Positions 12,957-13,180 of a DNA stretch of 13,180 nucleotides are shown here, piece by piece. Numbering within the stretch: position 1 is the first letter of the stretch; each line of letters opens with the position of its first letter. Position numbers and translations under genes: made by a program. The notes beneath the pieces were generated by a model, which was not told the DNA's origin, made no database searches, and was given only the letters and a program-made list of their open reading frames with translations. Source of the stretch: Polyangiaceae bacterium (lineage in GTDB: Bacteria; Myxococcota; Polyangia; Polyangiales; Polyangiaceae); NCBI GenBank assembly GCA_025936205.1, contig JAICTU010000247.1:1-13180 (forward strand). The letters are read 5' to 3'.

Positions 12957-13180
12957 ATGGAAACTGAGGAGACGATCCCGTTCCCGCCGCCCATGCTCCG
13001 TACCAGTTCCGGAGGGGCAGCGCGCTCGATGACCCCGCCGCCGCGTTCGATGACGCCCGTCGCGCCGCGCTCGATCACACCTGCACCACGGAGTGCAACA
13101 CCTTTCCGCCCGCGCAACTTCGCCGCGTCCAGCGCCACCAGCAGTAGCCCTGCAGCCAGTAGCCCTGCAGCCAGTAGCCC
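12957..13180 (+). CDS. Start of a Pro/Ser/Thr-rich repeat protein, cut by the window edge
   Basis: The frame from ATG 12957 is open for 74 codons to the edge. After an acidic start (METEETIPFPPP) it holds four copies of Arg-Ser-(Met/Ile/Ala)-Thr-Pro (for example RSMTPPPRSMTP, RSITPAPRSATP) and then a Ser-Ser-Pro-Ala-Ala repeat. Such segments are disordered linkers, typical of the N-terminal or juxtamembrane parts of large bacterial regulators; no domain is visible yet. A GTG at 12921 in the same frame is an alternative start. The minus strand also has an open frame here, but this strand is preferred because it stays open to the edge and gives a common disordered-linker composition. Function unknown. 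Confidence 0.5.
   Translation, partial: METEETIPFPPPMLRTSSGGAARSMTPPPRSMTPVAPRSITPAPRSATPFRPRNFAASSATSSSPAASSPAASS
13143..13180 (+). repeat. 15-bp direct tandem repeat, at least 2.5 copies
   Basis: The unit AGTAGCCCTGCAGCC is repeated exactly at 13143-13157 and 13158-13172 and begins again at 13173, running off the edge. It is in phase with the reading frame and encodes Ser-Ser-Pro-Ala-Ala. Copy number may vary between strains. Confidence 0.85.

Noticed and set aside
12938..13138. Minus-strand frame with GVIERG repeats at the right end
   Set aside because: It is the mirror of the RSxTP repeats on the + strand, and its start and stop signals are poor; strand choice remains somewhat uncertain.
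1..13180. CRISPR arrays, tRNA or rRNA genes
   Set aside because: No repeat-spacer pattern, cloverleaf with a T-arm, or rRNA segment was seen on either strand; the only tandem repeat is coding (13143-13180).

Overview
The window is high-GC DNA with long, dense coding frames. A 717-aa M13 peptidase lipoprotein, an integral-membrane histidine kinase, RCC1-type repeat debris and a phytase-like secreted esterase together suggest a myxobacterium-like organism. This is an inference from gene style, not from a marker gene.

Left part (1-2043): the last 45 codons of a + strand gene that may be a histidine kinase meet, tail to tail, a minus-strand gene for a small secreted beta-barrel-like protein (145-768). 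Then comes mobile-element debris (about 820-1510): a possible DDE transposase scrap joined to an IS91-family transposase carrying an internal deletion and frame breaks. A quiet stretch of about 530 bases follows. 2044-4197 is an intact M13 (neprilysin/PepO) zinc metallopeptidase with a lipoprotein-like signal.

Centre (4266-7569, minus strand) is the most interesting part: a compact three-gene peptide natural product (RiPP) locus. In transcription order it holds a 108-aa precursor peptide with an acidic leader ending in Gly-Gly and a 73-aa core (7569-7243), a GT-B/GT1-type glycosyltransferase (7126-5891), and a radical SAM enzyme with a complete SPASM cysteine set (5897-4266). The last two genes overlap by 7 nt. 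Two tandem hairpins, one with a UUCG tetraloop followed by TTT, sit between precursor and enzymes, as expected if the precursor is made in excess. No transporter, leader protease or immunity gene is visible nearby. An A-type Fe-S carrier gene (IscA/SufA/HesB) lies divergently upstream (7958-8344).

Right part (8345-13180) is mostly decayed on its left side. It holds the catalytic half of a histidine kinase with two +1 frameshifts, a phytase-like secreted esterase with at least three frameshifts, a truncated RCC1-repeat fragment, and a short fragment of queuine tRNA-ribosyltransferase (tgt) that keeps all four zinc ligands. An intact six-TM sensor histidine kinase follows (10803-12416). Divergent from it is a possible 35-aa single-TM protein. 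A 16-bp perfect palindrome and a bulged hairpin lie in the next gap. The window ends in the start of a Pro/Ser/Thr-rich repeat protein that runs off the edge.

The central genes could cooperate as follows: the precursor leader is recognised by the radical SAM enzyme, the core is modified on unactivated positions or on its two cysteines, and a sugar is added by the glycosyltransferase. The IscA-like protein could help supply the Fe-S clusters of the radical SAM enzyme. All of this is inference from gene content and order.
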